64,000 nucleotides of DNA from an uncultured Bacilli bacterium (lineage in GTDB: Bacteria > Bacillota_I > Bacilli_A > RF39 > UBA660): positions 62,001 to 126,000 of the forward strand of contig CAJUBJ010000001.1 in NCBI GenBank assembly GCA_910584655.1, written 5' to 3'. Below are positions 31,078-39,571 of this stretch, one piece after another. Each line of letters starts with the position of its first letter. Position 1 is the stretch's first letter. The position numbers and the translations under genes are program-made. A model generated the notes under the pieces. The model made no database searches, was not told where the DNA came from, and worked only from the letters and a program-made list of their open reading frames with translations.

Positions 31078-31746
31078 TTAATAATCTTCATAATAATTTA
31101 TTATTTTATCCATAGTTCCATCATTTTTAATTCTATTCCATTCTTTTTCATAAATAGATTTTGCAAGTTTTTTGTTAAGATAATCAGTTTCAAATTTGTT
31201 TCTTTGTTCAATTATTATAGGATTATTTGTCCAAAGATTAAATTTACCCGAAGCATTTATACGTTGTAACATATATTGATAGCATCTTTCGAAATGTTCA
31301 TCAAAAGTTGTTAATTCTGGATAATTTTTTAATGATGTTGCTAATTGTCTTTTTGCAAGAACTTCAATATCAAAATCTCTGTCAGAATCAGATAATATTC
31401 TTCCATATATATTTCTTGGTTCTTCTTTTCTAGAGCCTCTATGATCTTCAACTGCTTCTTTCATAATTTTTATTTGATCTAAGTTGAAATATTTTTTTAA
31501 TTCAGAATCATTATCTAAAATTTTGCCAGATTCGTATTCATGATTTTCGCGATTTACATTTAATCCAATATCATGGTAAGAAGCTATTACATATGCCATA
31601 TTTTCATCAAGATTATAATATTTGGCTAGTAATAATATATTTTTTATAACATTATTTATATGAATCATTCCATGAGAATAGTATTTTTCATATTTTGAAA
31701 AAATTTTTTCTTCAATATATTTTTTTAATTCTAAATTAATTGCCAT
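31078..31746 (-). CDS. HD-domain phosphohydrolase
   Basis: HD superfamily: the first His is in HGMIHINNV, the HD pair in ASYHDIGL, and a later Asp in LSDSDRDFD; the EDHRGS segment is also typical. These residues bind the metal used for phosphate-ester hydrolysis, often of nucleotides. The 222-residue length suits a stand-alone HD enzyme. The substrate is unknown. The gene runs leftward and is divergent from the MBL-fold gene. AGGTGAT lies upstream of the ATG on the minus strand. Confidence 0.85.
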   Translation of the reverse strand: MAINLELKKYIEEKIFSKYEKYYSHGMIHINNVIKNILLLAKYYNLDENMAYVIASYHDIGLNVNRENHEYESGKILDNDSELKKYFNLDQIKIMKEAVEDHRGSRKEEPRNIYGRILSDSDRDFDIEVLAKRQLATSLKNYPELTTFDEHFERCYQYMLQRINASGKFNLWTNNPIIIEQRNKFETDYLNKKLAKSIYEKEWNRIKNDGTMDKIINYYEDY

Positions 31747-31806
31747 TACTAATCACCTAAATAATTATATCATTTTTTAATAAGTTTAATAAAAAAATAA
31801 AGATTA

Positions 31807-31815
31807 TGTTATACT
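31807..31815 (+). promoter_or_regulatory. Extended -10 promoter for the MBL-fold gene
   Basis: TGTTATACT with TATACT at 31810-31815, leaving a leader of about 85 nt before the start codon. Confidence 0.5.
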
Positions 31816-31855
31816 ATGATTAGTTAAAAATTATTTAATAAATTAAATGTAAGAA

Positions 31856-31890
31856 AAAGTATATTTTACTAAAAGAGGATAATATACTTT
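31856..31890 (+). promoter_or_regulatory. Perfect leader hairpin before the MBL-fold gene
   Basis: Ten-bp perfect inverted repeat (31856-31865 with 31881-31890) with a 15-nt loop that presents AGAGGA. It has no T tail, so it is not a terminator. It ends directly before an ATG (31891) and 15 nt before the likelier start at 31906. Confidence 0.5.
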
Positions 31891-31905
31891 ATGAAAGGAT
31901 TAATT

Positions 31906-32709
31906 ATGAAATTAAAAGTATTAGAAGATAATAATACATTTATTGATATGTATTATTTGGCAGAACCGGGAGTAAGTTATTATATAGAAGATGAAGGGGA
32001 TAAAATACTATTTGATGTTGGTTATTCGTCTGTAGTTGTTGAAAATGCAAAAAAAATGAATATTGATTTAAATAAAGTTAATAAGTTAGTTATATCTCAT
32101 GGTCATGATGATCATACTGGTGGATTGAGTAACTTTTTTAAAGATAAGAGAGAAGTTGAATTAATTGCTCATCCAGATTGTTTTAATTATAAAGAAGATG
32201 CAACAGGACTTTATATTGGAAGTCCATTGACTAGAGAAAAACTATCTAATGTTTGTAAATTAAATTTATCTAAACAACCTATTCAAGTAAGTAAAAATAT
32301 TATATATTTGGGAGAGATTCCAACTATTAATGAATTTGAACCTAGATATTCTATTGGTAAGTGTATTATTGACGATAATAAAATGGATGATACTATTGTT
32401 GATGATTCTGCGATAGTTTATAAAAGTGATAAGGGATTATTTGTTATAACTGGTTGTTCTCATAGTGGGATTTGTAATATATTAGAATATGCTAAAAAGG
32501 TTTGTAATGATCAAAGAATATATGGAGTTATTGGAGGATTTCATCTGTTTGATGTTAACGAAAGATTAGAAAAGACCATTACTTATTTAAAAGAAAATAA
32601 TATTAAATTATTATATCCTTGTCATTGTGTATCTTTAAAAGCAAAAATAGAAATGGCAAAAGAATTAGATATTAATGAAGTTGGAGTTGGACTAGAAATT
32701 AATATATAA
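31906..32709 (+). CDS. Metallo-beta-lactamase-fold hydrolase
   Basis: MBL-fold protein of the COG1237 type, related to the enzyme annotated as dihydropterin-ribofuranosylaminobenzene phosphate synthase. Metal motifs: SHGHDDHTGG, TGCSHSG and GGFHL, with a final PCHC. The Cys-His end and the GCSHSG motif are typical of this subgroup. ATG 31906 is preceded by AAAGGA with 6-nt spacing; ATG 31891 is in frame and possible. The gene stands alone behind a leader hairpin. Confidence 0.87.
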   Translation: MKLKVLEDNNTFIDMYYLAEPGVSYYIEDEGDKILFDVGYSSVVVENAKKMNIDLNKVNKLVISHGHDDHTGGLSNFFKDKREVELIAHPDCFNYKEDATGLYIGSPLTREKLSNVCKLNLSKQPIQVSKNIIYLGEIPTINEFEPRYSIGKCIIDDNKMDDTIVDDSAIVYKSDKGLFVITGCSHSGICNILEYAKKVCNDQRIYGVIGGFHLFDVNERLEKTITYLKENNIKLLYPCHCVSLKAKIEMAKELDINEVGVGLEINI

Positions 32710-32745
32710 AATAATTATGAAATATGAAAAAAATTTATTGTGATG

Positions 32746-32754
32746 TGTTATAAT
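32746..32754 (+). promoter_or_regulatory. Extended -10 promoter for the 32784/33337 pair
   Basis: TGTTATAAT with TATAAT at 32749-32754, 29 nt before the ATG. Confidence 0.55.
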
Positions 32755-32783
32755 ATCAAATTAATAAATTGGTGGAGAGTATT

Positions 32784-33344
32784 ATGACATATTATCATGG
32801 GTTAGCTGGAAGTATTCCATTTTGGGAATCAGAAGAGGTTTTAGAAGAAAGTTTAAGAACTTTAAAATTAATATTTAAATTAGGTGGTATATATTGTAGA
32901 AATAAATTAAGAGAAAATGGAGTAGATATATATATAGAAAAAGATATTGGTTGGAATGGAGATGACTATATTTCTATTTGCGTTGATAATCCAAATGATG
33001 ATGAATTTTTGGGTGAAAATAGTGGCTTAGACTCTTCATTTTTTCGATATGCTAAAACTAAAATAGCAATAGAATTTAAATCAGCAATTATAGAAGATTG
33101 CTTATTTAGAAAAGAACCTTATAGGAGATTACCTGGAGAAAGACAAGTTTTTCAATATATAAGTATTTTAAATGTTTCTAGAATTTTAGTAGGAATTGAT
33201 GGGGATTTACAAAAAAAAGCAATAGATGAAATATCTAAGATATGTATTCCTTATAATATACCAGTTGAAACTTTTAGAGAATCTTTGAGCGAAGAAAGAG
33301 AGAGTTCTTTAAGTAAAGTAATAAGTAAGCGAAAGAATGTTTAA
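32784..33344 (+). CDS. Unknown protein, possible ADP-ribosyltransferase-like fold
   Basis: A 186-residue cytoplasmic protein. ATG 32784 follows GGTGGAGAG. I cannot name a family. The pattern YYHGL near the N-terminus, LGGIYCRNKL after a helix, YISICVD, KIAIEF, and GERQVFQYI near the middle-C region resembles the strand order and His/Glu positions of small ADP-ribosyltransferase-fold proteins such as DarT or the RNA 2'-phosphotransferase group. This is an inference from pattern alone. It overlaps the radical SAM gene by 8 nt, so the two proteins are probably made together. Confidence 0.5.
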   Translation: MTYYHGLAGSIPFWESEEVLEESLRTLKLIFKLGGIYCRNKLRENGVDIYIEKDIGWNGDDYISICVDNPNDDEFLGENSGLDSSFFRYAKTKIAIEFKSAIIEDCLFRKEPYRRLPGERQVFQYISILNVSRILVGIDGDLQKKAIDEISKICIPYNIPVETFRESLSEERESSLSKVISKRKNV

Positions 33345-34455
33345 GAATTTTATGGAAGTGAAATTTGTGAAAAATATGTATGAAAGAAATGAATTATATA
33401 AGGTAAAAATAGATTTATTATGTTATGGAATAACTATTAGTAAAAGTTGCTATGATTCATTAGAAAAAGGGATTAATGGTAATGTAAATCATAATGATTA
33501 TATAACGACAAAGGGATTATTTTTAGTTTTAGATGAACAAGCATATGTAAATGCTAATTTGAATAAAAATAGTAGATATGAACTAGATTTTGTTGATAAT
33601 AAATATGTACTATTTAAAGAAAAAGTTAAAATATGCAAAGTGGATGTTATTCAATCACCTAGTTATGCTCTTCAAAATAAAAAGTTAGATAATGGAATTT
33701 TGATTTCTGATTTAGTCAATTTACATGGAGATAGATTAAGAATTCAACCAATAATGGGGTGTGCTAATAGATGTAAATTTTGTGATTTAAATTGCTATAA
33801 GTATCATCTTAATTCGATAGAAAATCTTGATTCAGCTGTTAAATTGGTTCAGAAGGAAAGTAAATTTAGACATATTTTAATTAGTGGAGGTGCTCCATTT
33901 GATACTCAAAAAGATTATGATTATTTAAATAGTGTATATAAGTATTTTGGAGAGAATTATGGTGAAGAATATCCTATAGATATAATGATGGTTCCAAGGG
34001 GATTATATGTTAATGATGATAGTGATGCTAGTTATGAAGAGTTTTTATTAAAATTAAAAGAGTGGAATATTAGTAGTATGGCAATTAATTTGGAATTATA
34101 TAATGATAAATTAAGAGAGAAATTAATTCCTCAGAAAAATTTTATAGGTAAAGAAAGATATATAAATTTTATTAAGCTTGCTGTAAAAATATTTGGAAAG
34201 GGGAATGTAAGATCTTGTATTATTATAGGATTAGAGAGACTTGAAGATAGTTTGAAAGCTGTAGAATTGTTAAGCAGTGTAGGATGTATGCCTGTTTTAT
34301 CTCCTTATGTTCCAATGGATGAGAAAGATAAAGTTCCAACTTCTGAATTTATGGAAGAAGTTTTAATTAAAGCAAGTGAGATTGTAAAAAAATATAATGT
34401 GGAATTGGGTCCTAAATGTGATTTTTGTAAACATAATACTATTCATTTTAAATAA
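33337..34455 (+). CDS. Radical SAM enzyme of unknown reaction
   Basis: The 4Fe-4S/AdoMet motif is intact: CxxxCxxC in GCANRCKFCDLNC. A glycine-rich SAM-binding segment (LISGGAP) follows, and the barrel can be traced to about residue 350. A C-terminal CDFCKH motif could bind an auxiliary cluster together with nearby cysteines. The first 110 residues lie before the motif and match nothing I know. Length 372. It begins inside the preceding gene (ATG at 33337; in-frame ATGs at 33352 and 33376 are possible). The neighbour suggests a modification reaction, but the substrate is unknown. Confidence 0.83.
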   Translation: MFKNFMEVKFVKNMYERNELYKVKIDLLCYGITISKSCYDSLEKGINGNVNHNDYITTKGLFLVLDEQAYVNANLNKNSRYELDFVDNKYVLFKEKVKICKVDVIQSPSYALQNKKLDNGILISDLVNLHGDRLRIQPIMGCANRCKFCDLNCYKYHLNSIENLDSAVKLVQKESKFRHILISGGAPFDTQKDYDYLNSVYKYFGENYGEEYPIDIMMVPRGLYVNDDSDASYEEFLLKLKEWNISSMAINLELYNDKLREKLIPQKNFIGKERYINFIKLAVKIFGKGNVRSCIIIGLERLEDSLKAVELLSSVGCMPVLSPYVPMDEKDKVPTSEFMEEVLIKASEIVKKYNVELGPKCDFCKHNTIHFK

Positions 34456-34555
34456 ATGTTAAAAGATGGAATATTGATTTTTTGAATAGATTTGTATAAT
34501 AATGATAACTTTTATTTTATGCATAAATGTAATTATTTTTTGAAGGAGTGTTTTT

Positions 34556-35158
34556 ATGAAGAAAAAAGTTTTATTGCTTGATATAGATGAGGTATTGTGT
34601 TTTTGTGGTTTTTTAGAAGCCGTTAATGAATTTTTAGGTACAAATTATGAAATAGATGATTTTACTGATTATTATATAGATGAAGCAGTTATACCTAAAG
34701 AAAGATTTGAAGAATTTAATCGATTTATGAGGAACAGAAATCAGTATGAGAATGTTTTTATATTACCTGGAGCTATTGAGGCGATTAAGCTATTAAGTGA
34801 AGTATATGATATATATCCTTGTACATCTTGTATTAATCCATTTGATGTTGAAGGTTCAGGTAAGTTATTTATGGATAAATATGATTTATTAAGAAAATAT
34901 TTACCATTTATTGATCCTAGTCGTTTTATTTTTACAAGTTCAAAACATATGTTTAAAGCTGATGTACAAATAGATGATAGATTATCTAATTTAGATGATA
35001 ATATTGAAACTAGAATATTATTTCCTTCTTATCATAATAAGGACATTACTGATGAGGAACTAGAGAAAAAAGGAGTAATTAGAGCTGGTTATGATTGGCG
35101 TGAAGGATGGAAGAACGTTTTAAAAATATTGTTGCCTAAAGACAGTTTAAAAAGTTAG
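34556..35158 (+). CDS. HAD-type 5'(3')-deoxyribonucleotidase-like protein
   Basis: HAD motif I reads LLLDIDEVL (DxD), motif II may be CTSC (PCTSCIN), and the VQIDDRLSNLDD segment gives the distal Asp pair. This layout matches the NT5C-type 5'(3')-deoxyribonucleotidases that dephosphorylate nucleoside monophosphates. Length 200 is normal. AAGGAG lies before the ATG. A TATAAT at 34495-34500 is a possible -10. It is a single-gene unit with its own terminator. Confidence 0.8.
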   Translation: MKKKVLLLDIDEVLCFCGFLEAVNEFLGTNYEIDDFTDYYIDEAVIPKERFEEFNRFMRNRNQYENVFILPGAIEAIKLLSEVYDIYPCTSCINPFDVEGSGKLFMDKYDLLRKYLPFIDPSRFIFTSSKHMFKADVQIDDRLSNLDDNIETRILFPSYHNKDITDEELEKKGVIRAGYDWREGWKNVLKILLPKDSLKS

Positions 35159-35169
35159 ATTTTAATATA

Positions 35170-35199
35170 AGAGAAAAATAGGAGAATTTTCTCTTTTTT
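35170..35199 (+). terminator. Terminator of the nucleotidase gene
   Basis: Eight-bp stem (35170-35177 with 35187-35194) and T run to 35199. Confidence 0.75.
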
Positions 35200-35207
35200 G
35201 ATGAGTG

Positions 35208-35216
35208 TGATATACT
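35208..35216 (+). promoter_or_regulatory. Extended -10 promoter for the 35241 gene
   Basis: TGATATACT with TATACT at 35211-35216, 25 nt before the ATG. Confidence 0.55.
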
Positions 35217-35240
35217 AAAAAGCAAGAAAGGGGAGTTTAA

Positions 35241-36092
35241 ATGGATGTGTGTAATAATTTATTAGATCTTTTGGAATATAATAATGCTATGCGAAATAAT
35301 GAAATATTTCATAAAGTTTTAGATGAATTTAGTGATAAAACTAAAAATACGTTTACTTTTGCTGATGAAAGTCAAAGTTATACTGATAAAGTGATTGCTT
35401 TAAAAGATAATTTTGTTTATGATTCTAGTTACGTGAAAGTTTTCTTTAAGATATTAAAGCGTCATGGATATTTTATGGGACAAGAAATAAAAGATGCAAT
35501 GCAAAAGTTAGGTCTTTTGAGGGATCCAAATTGTAACTCTGACATTATAAAAAAGTATTTAAATTCTCCAGTAATCCAAGATATTAGTTTTGATGGTATA
35601 AGTAAGTTTACTATAGATAGTGAAAGATATGGAAAATTTATATTTGAAATAGCTTCATTTTTATATCGTAAAAATAAACAAATAATGGAATATATAGAAA
35701 CTAATAGGTTGCCAAATGGATGTCATAATCATACCTATTTTATGTCACAAGTATTTCCAGATTTTTATGCAATTACTTCTTTATGTGAGTACTATTTTAA
35801 AGGAAGATATTTTCATTCTTATACTTTGGATAAAGATAGTGGGTTGGTTATAGATTTATGTTCTAATGCTGTTATAAGTAAAGATTCTTATGATAGGTTA
35901 TTTAAGCCAAGAGAGGTTTCTGTAGTTTTAAATAGTGATGTAATGGATCAACATAGAGTTGTTGTGATGAAAAGTGATCAACCTTATAATAGATGTTATT
36001 TACTTAAAATAGCTTTATATAAGGAATATTTACGTAATAGAGGTTATAGAGGGGACTTTGAAGAAGGACCTAGTAGTATTTTACGAAAATAA
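35241..36092 (+). CDS. Unknown protein with Cys-His-Asp pattern
   Basis: A 283-residue soluble protein. The C-terminal half has Cys161 in NGCHNHT, His192 in RYFHSYT and Asp205 in LVIDLCSNAV, the order expected for a transglutaminase- or papain-like fold. The N-terminal 150 residues are helical and unfamiliar. It could be a thiol protease, a crosslinking enzyme or an inactive relative; I cannot decide. AAAGGGGAG is a strong ribosome site. It is a single-gene unit, convergent with the HipA-like kinase. Confidence 0.62.
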   Translation: MDVCNNLLDLLEYNNAMRNNEIFHKVLDEFSDKTKNTFTFADESQSYTDKVIALKDNFVYDSSYVKVFFKILKRHGYFMGQEIKDAMQKLGLLRDPNCNSDIIKKYLNSPVIQDISFDGISKFTIDSERYGKFIFEIASFLYRKNKQIMEYIETNRLPNGCHNHTYFMSQVFPDFYAITSLCEYYFKGRYFHSYTLDKDSGLVIDLCSNAVISKDSYDRLFKPREVSVVLNSDVMDQHRVVVMKSDQPYNRCYLLKIALYKEYLRNRGYRGDFEEGPSSILRK

Positions 36093-36120
36093 AAGACTTA
36101 TTTTTTAATAAGCCTTTTTT
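36092..36120. terminator. Shared terminator between convergent genes
   Basis: Imperfect hairpin (AAGACTTATT against AATAAGCCTT, one mismatch) followed by six T residues; it ends the 35241 gene and overlaps the end of the leftward kinase gene. Confidence 0.6.
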
Positions 36121-36994
36121 ATTTTACAATGTTATAATTTTTAAGTAATTTTTTAACTTCATCAGTTCTTTTTTTATAGTATTCTTTATCCTCTTCTTTT
36201 ATTACTATTTTGTGTTCGTCTTCAAGTTGAGTTAACAATTCAGCCATTTTTATATTCATTAATTTGTTAAATAGTTCTTGAAATGTTGGATCAGTTTTTA
36301 TTATATCTTGAGTTTCTAAATTATCTAAATTTAATTCACCAATTTGATTACGATAGCAATTAATCGCATATGATTCAAATGAGTGTTCATAATCGTATAG
36401 TGGAGCCAGGCGGATACCAGAATCAGTTTCTTTAAATAAAAAATTGTTAACGTTACGATCATTTTGAGAGGTGAAAAAGTCACGGACAAAGAATTTTTTT
36501 AAATCTAGTAAAAGATTTTTATATTCTGTGTCTGAGGAGCATATACGTCTAATATCTTCTAAAACAGATAAATCTCTTTTTAATGGTAATTTATAGTACC
36601 AAGCATCTCTGTATGATATGTTAGGATTACAAAAGTTTTTTGAAAGAAGACCATATTCAGGAATTCTATTGGTGGTATGAAGTTGAGCTATTTGATATTT
36701 TATTGTTTTTAAATCAAAGTATTCTGAAATTAAAACTCCTAAAAGTTCATTGATAAAGTGAACATCATATCCATCACTTTTATAGTAGTACCATAGGCCA
36801 TTTATTTTGTACCAATTATCCAAATGAAATAAATATGGCTCAGTATAAATTAATCTTTGAGGTACACCAGTTTCCTTACTTATTTTTTCTGCCATTTGAT
36901 GCCATTTATCTGTATTTTCAGTATCAAATTTTGGTTGGTTATTACCATTTAGAATTATTAGATTAGTATTTTCTGTTATACAGTTGTCTATCAT
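36119..36994 (-). CDS. HipA-like kinase-fold protein
   Basis: The C-terminal half carries the HipA/PI3K-like catalytic signature: Asp179 and Asn184 in NDRNVNNFLF and Asp201 in LAPLYDYEHSF, spaced much as Asp309, Asn314 and Asp332 in HipA. The N-terminal part differs from HipA and lacks a clear Gly-rich loop that I can assign. Length 291 is short for HipA (about 440). No HipB-like HTH gene precedes it in the same operon, but an XRE-type gene starts on the opposite strand 158 nt away. AAGGAGGA precedes the ATG on the minus strand. It may be a protein kinase or a small-molecule kinase. Confidence 0.75.
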   Translation of the reverse strand: MIDNCITENTNLIILNGNNQPKFDTENTDKWHQMAEKISKETGVPQRLIYTEPYLFHLDNWYKINGLWYYYKSDGYDVHFINELLGVLISEYFDLKTIKYQIAQLHTTNRIPEYGLLSKNFCNPNISYRDAWYYKLPLKRDLSVLEDIRRICSSDTEYKNLLLDLKKFFVRDFFTSQNDRNVNNFLFKETDSGIRLAPLYDYEHSFESYAINCYRNQIGELNLDNLETQDIIKTDPTFQELFNKLMNIKMAELLTQLEDEHKIVIKEEDKEYYKKRTDEVKKLLKNYNIVK

Positions 36995-37058
36995 ATATAG
37001 TCCTCCTTTAATTAAGATGTTATGTTAACATTAAATTTTTTATAAAGCAAATCTATTA

Positions 37059-37067
37059 TGTTATAAT
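37059..37067 (+). promoter_or_regulatory. Extended -10 promoter for the XRE-CYTH gene
   Basis: TGTTATAAT with TATAAT at 37062-37067. An inverted repeat TCTAC/GTAGA at 37091-37105, in the leader, might be an operator. Confidence 0.5.
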
Positions 37068-37152
37068 ATTTAGCTAATGAGATTGTGAGGTCTACAAAAT
37101 GTAGAGAATTTATTAAATTAAGTGATGTTATAATGAAGGTGGGTGATGAAGA

Positions 37153-37902
37153 ATGAATATAGGAGATAGACTGAAAAAGTTAAGAAATGATAAGAATTTA
37201 ACACAAAAAGAGTTGGCTTCAATTTTATATGTTAGTGATAAAGCAGTTTCTAGTTGGGAGGCGAATAGAACTGAACCTAGTTTAGAATTACTTGTAAAAC
37301 TTAGTGAAGTTTTTTGTTGCAGTACAAATTATTTAATATATGGAGAAACAAATAGAGTTGCTATTGAAACAGAGATAAAGATTAAACTAAGTGAAGAAGA
37401 ATTTAAAAATCTAGAATTACTGATGAAAAAAAGTGCTAATTTTTTGGCAGAAAATCATCATATAGATACTTATTATCAACCGATTGCTAGGAAGTTTATA
37501 AATGATGGAGAGATTAAAGAATGGCTTAGAATAGGTGAACGTGGTAATAAAAATATAATTAATTATAAGAATTGGTATGATGATTATTGTGATGAATATG
37601 AAGTGGAATTTGATGATGTAAATAATTTAATTAAGATATTTAATAGAATAGGTTTAGAGAAAATAGCAATAGTTGATAAGGTTAGAAGTACATATTTTTA
37701 TTTAGATAAATATGAAGTTGCTTTAGATAGAGTCAAGAATCTAGGATATTTTGTTGAAATTGAAGTTAAGAAGTATGATGATACAGCTGAAAAAGAATAT
37801 GATGAATTATTAAGATTAGCAAAGAGACTTAATTTGAATTTAGATAATCAAAATAAGAAAGGCTATCCATATTATTTTTTAGATAATGAAAAAAGAAATT
37901 AA
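37153..37902 (+). CDS. XRE-type HTH regulator fused to a CYTH domain
   Basis: Residues 1-64 form a standard XRE helix-turn-helix (GDRLKKLRNDKNLTQKELA, VSDKAVSSWEANRTEPS). Residues about 70-240 match the CYTH fold of CyaB-type adenylate cyclases and thiamine-triphosphatases: ETEIKIKLS at the start, DTYY, WLRIGERG, then the basic and acidic strands, and LGYFVEIEVKK near the end. The Glu-rich ExExK, the Arg and the Lys needed for triphosphate binding appear to be present. The natural reading is a repressor that senses a triphosphate or similar ligand. GGTGGGTGATGAAG lies before the ATG. It is divergent from the HipA-like kinase, which could be its target. Confidence 0.8.
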   Translation: MNIGDRLKKLRNDKNLTQKELASILYVSDKAVSSWEANRTEPSLELLVKLSEVFCCSTNYLIYGETNRVAIETEIKIKLSEEEFKNLELLMKKSANFLAENHHIDTYYQPIARKFINDGEIKEWLRIGERGNKNIINYKNWYDDYCDEYEVEFDDVNNLIKIFNRIGLEKIAIVDKVRSTYFYLDKYEVALDRVKNLGYFVEIEVKKYDDTAEKEYDELLRLAKRLNLNLDNQNKKGYPYYFLDNEKRN

Positions 37903-37909
37903 GTTAATT

Positions 37910-38503
37910 TTAATTTCTTTTTTTTCTTAGAATAATATTTATTATTATACTTGATATAGCAATTACTGTAATTGAGTAAAGTGCTTTCATAAAGCCAAAA
38001 TGGAAATATCCTAATATTATAATTATTCCATTTACTATAAAATTAGCGATAGAAATTTTTATATGAATATATTTATTTGCCAAAATATTAATTGTAGATA
38101 TACCTCCTGATGAAAATCCTAGATAGTAGATGAATCCACCTGTGATACCACATATTAATCCAGCAAGTATAGCCCATAAAAGAGTAAGGTTTTCTGGTAA
38201 ATTTATAGCAGGAATATAACTAGTTATTTTTATAAATAGAGGGTAGGCAAATGTAGATATTAATGCGCTATAAGTGTTATCTTTGGTAAGAAAAATGTAA
38301 CTAGCAATAATAGAAATAATATTAATTATTAAAACTATAGTGGCTGGTTTTGTGTGAAGCAAATGATTTATTAATATGGCTACTCCTTGAGTTCCGCCAG
38401 TTACTAAACTTAGAGGTTTTAAAATTAAATTAAAGTTAAGTGCAGCAAAAAAAAGACAGGTAAGAAGGAAGATAATACTTTTTATATTTTTTATGTTTTT
38501 CAT
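37910..38503 (-). CDS. YitT family membrane protein
   Basis: Membrane protein of the YitT/DUF161 type, 197 residues, with about five hydrophobic segments. Typical motifs are LVTGGTQGVAILINH near the N-terminus and GFIYYLGFSSGGISTINILA in the middle, with the repeated GG-containing loops of this family. The C-terminal DUF2179 domain found in longer YitT proteins is missing. The function of the family is unknown. The gene lies tail to tail with the XRE-CYTH gene (8-nt gap). Confidence 0.88.
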   Translation of the reverse strand: MKNIKNIKSIIFLLTCLFFAALNFNLILKPLSLVTGGTQGVAILINHLLHTKPATIVLIINIISIIASYIFLTKDNTYSALISTFAYPLFIKITSYIPAINLPENLTLLWAILAGLICGITGGFIYYLGFSSGGISTINILANKYIHIKISIANFIVNGIIIILGYFHFGFMKALYSITVIAISSIIINIILRKKRN

Positions 38504-38565
38504 AAAATCACAAACTTTCTTACTATATTATTCCCATAATAAAAAAAGATATTAGTATTCTAATA

Positions 38566-39459
38566 TCATTTAATTTTATTGGTTATTAAGTCGATTAATT
38601 TTTTGACACTATAATTAGGTATAGTTTTATCAAGTGTGACTATACCAATATATCTTTTAGGAACTTTAGGAGTAATTTTTATCTCATATAAAGTTTTATT
38701 CTTTAATTCAGATAATATGAATTCTTTTGTGGCATATCCAATGCCAAAGCCAGCGGCAACAAAATCCATTATTAGGTTATAACTTACAACTTCCATTTTG
38801 GGTTGTATAAGTTCATTATTGCTTCTTAAATAATTATCAAGATATTCTCGTGTGTTTGAAGGTTTTTTTTGAAATAATAGAGGATAGTTCTTTAACTCAG
38901 GTAAGCTAAGAGAACCATTAGTTAATTCATAATATTTTTTGTTGCCTACGAAAATGTCTTGAACATCTAATATTTTAGTAATATTTAAGTCTTTAGCTTC
39001 TTTCATAGGAAGGTTGAGAAGTAAGATATCTAGATTTCCATTTCTTAATTCTTTAAGTAAGTTGTCAGTTAGTGAATTTACAATTTTTATTTCAATATTT
39101 GGATATTCTTCATGAAATTTGGCTAAGTATGGCATTAGAACATGTTTTGAAACTGTAGTACTTGCCCCAATTCTTATTATTCCATAATCTAAATTTTTTA
39201 AGTTAGTTAGAGCATTTTCTCCATTACTAAAACTTTCTACTCCTGTTTTAACATAGTTAAATAGAATTTTGCCTTCATCAGTTAATATGACGCCTTTTTT
39301 TGTTCTGATAAATAATGTAAGACCTAGTTGTTCTTCTAGTGATTTTATTTGCCAAGTAACTGCAGGTTGTGAAATAAGTAATTCTTCAGCAGCTTTAGAA
39401 ATACTGCCACTAGTAGCAACATGATAAAAGATACGATAACTTTCATAATTAATATTCAT
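38566..39459 (-). CDS. LysR-type transcriptional regulator
   Basis: Winged-helix N-terminus (YRIFYHVATSGSISKAAEELLISQPAVTWQIKSLEEQLG cut to its key parts SKAAEEL and SQPAVTWQIKSLE) and a two-lobed ligand-binding domain to residue 297. I start at the ATG at 39459 because AAGGAG lies 9 nt upstream; a longer frame upstream has no ribosome site. It is divergent from the 39572 gene, the classic LysR layout, and palindromes lie between them. It is likely to control that gene and itself. Confidence 0.93.
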   Translation of the reverse strand: MNINYESYRIFYHVATSGSISKAAEELLISQPAVTWQIKSLEEQLGLTLFIRTKKGVILTDEGKILFNYVKTGVESFSNGENALTNLKNLDYGIIRIGASTTVSKHVLMPYLAKFHEEYPNIEIKIVNSLTDNLLKELRNGNLDILLLNLPMKEAKDLNITKILDVQDIFVGNKKYYELTNGSLSLPELKNYPLLFQKKPSNTREYLDNYLRSNNELIQPKMEVVSYNLIMDFVAAGFGIGYATKEFILSELKNKTLYEIKITPKVPKRYIGIVTLDKTIPNYSVKKLIDLITNKIK

Positions 39460-39472
39460 AAATAAAGTCTCC

Positions 39473-39527
39473 TTATATTTAATATAAAAAATATATATTA
39501 TTCTTATATCATAATATTTAATATAAT
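39473..39527. promoter_or_regulatory. Twin palindromes in the LysR divergent promoter
   Basis: A perfect 15-nt palindrome (7-bp arms TTATATT and AATATAA around a T) at 39473-39487 and a near-copy with one mismatch at 39512-39526, which overlaps the TATAAT (39522-39527) of the rightward gene. They share a 13-nt direct repeat 39 nt apart. Position and symmetry fit a LysR operator pair. Confidence 0.55.
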
Positions 39528-39571
39528 GCAATTAGAAAGAGATGCGCACTTTTTTAGGGAGGAAGATAATT

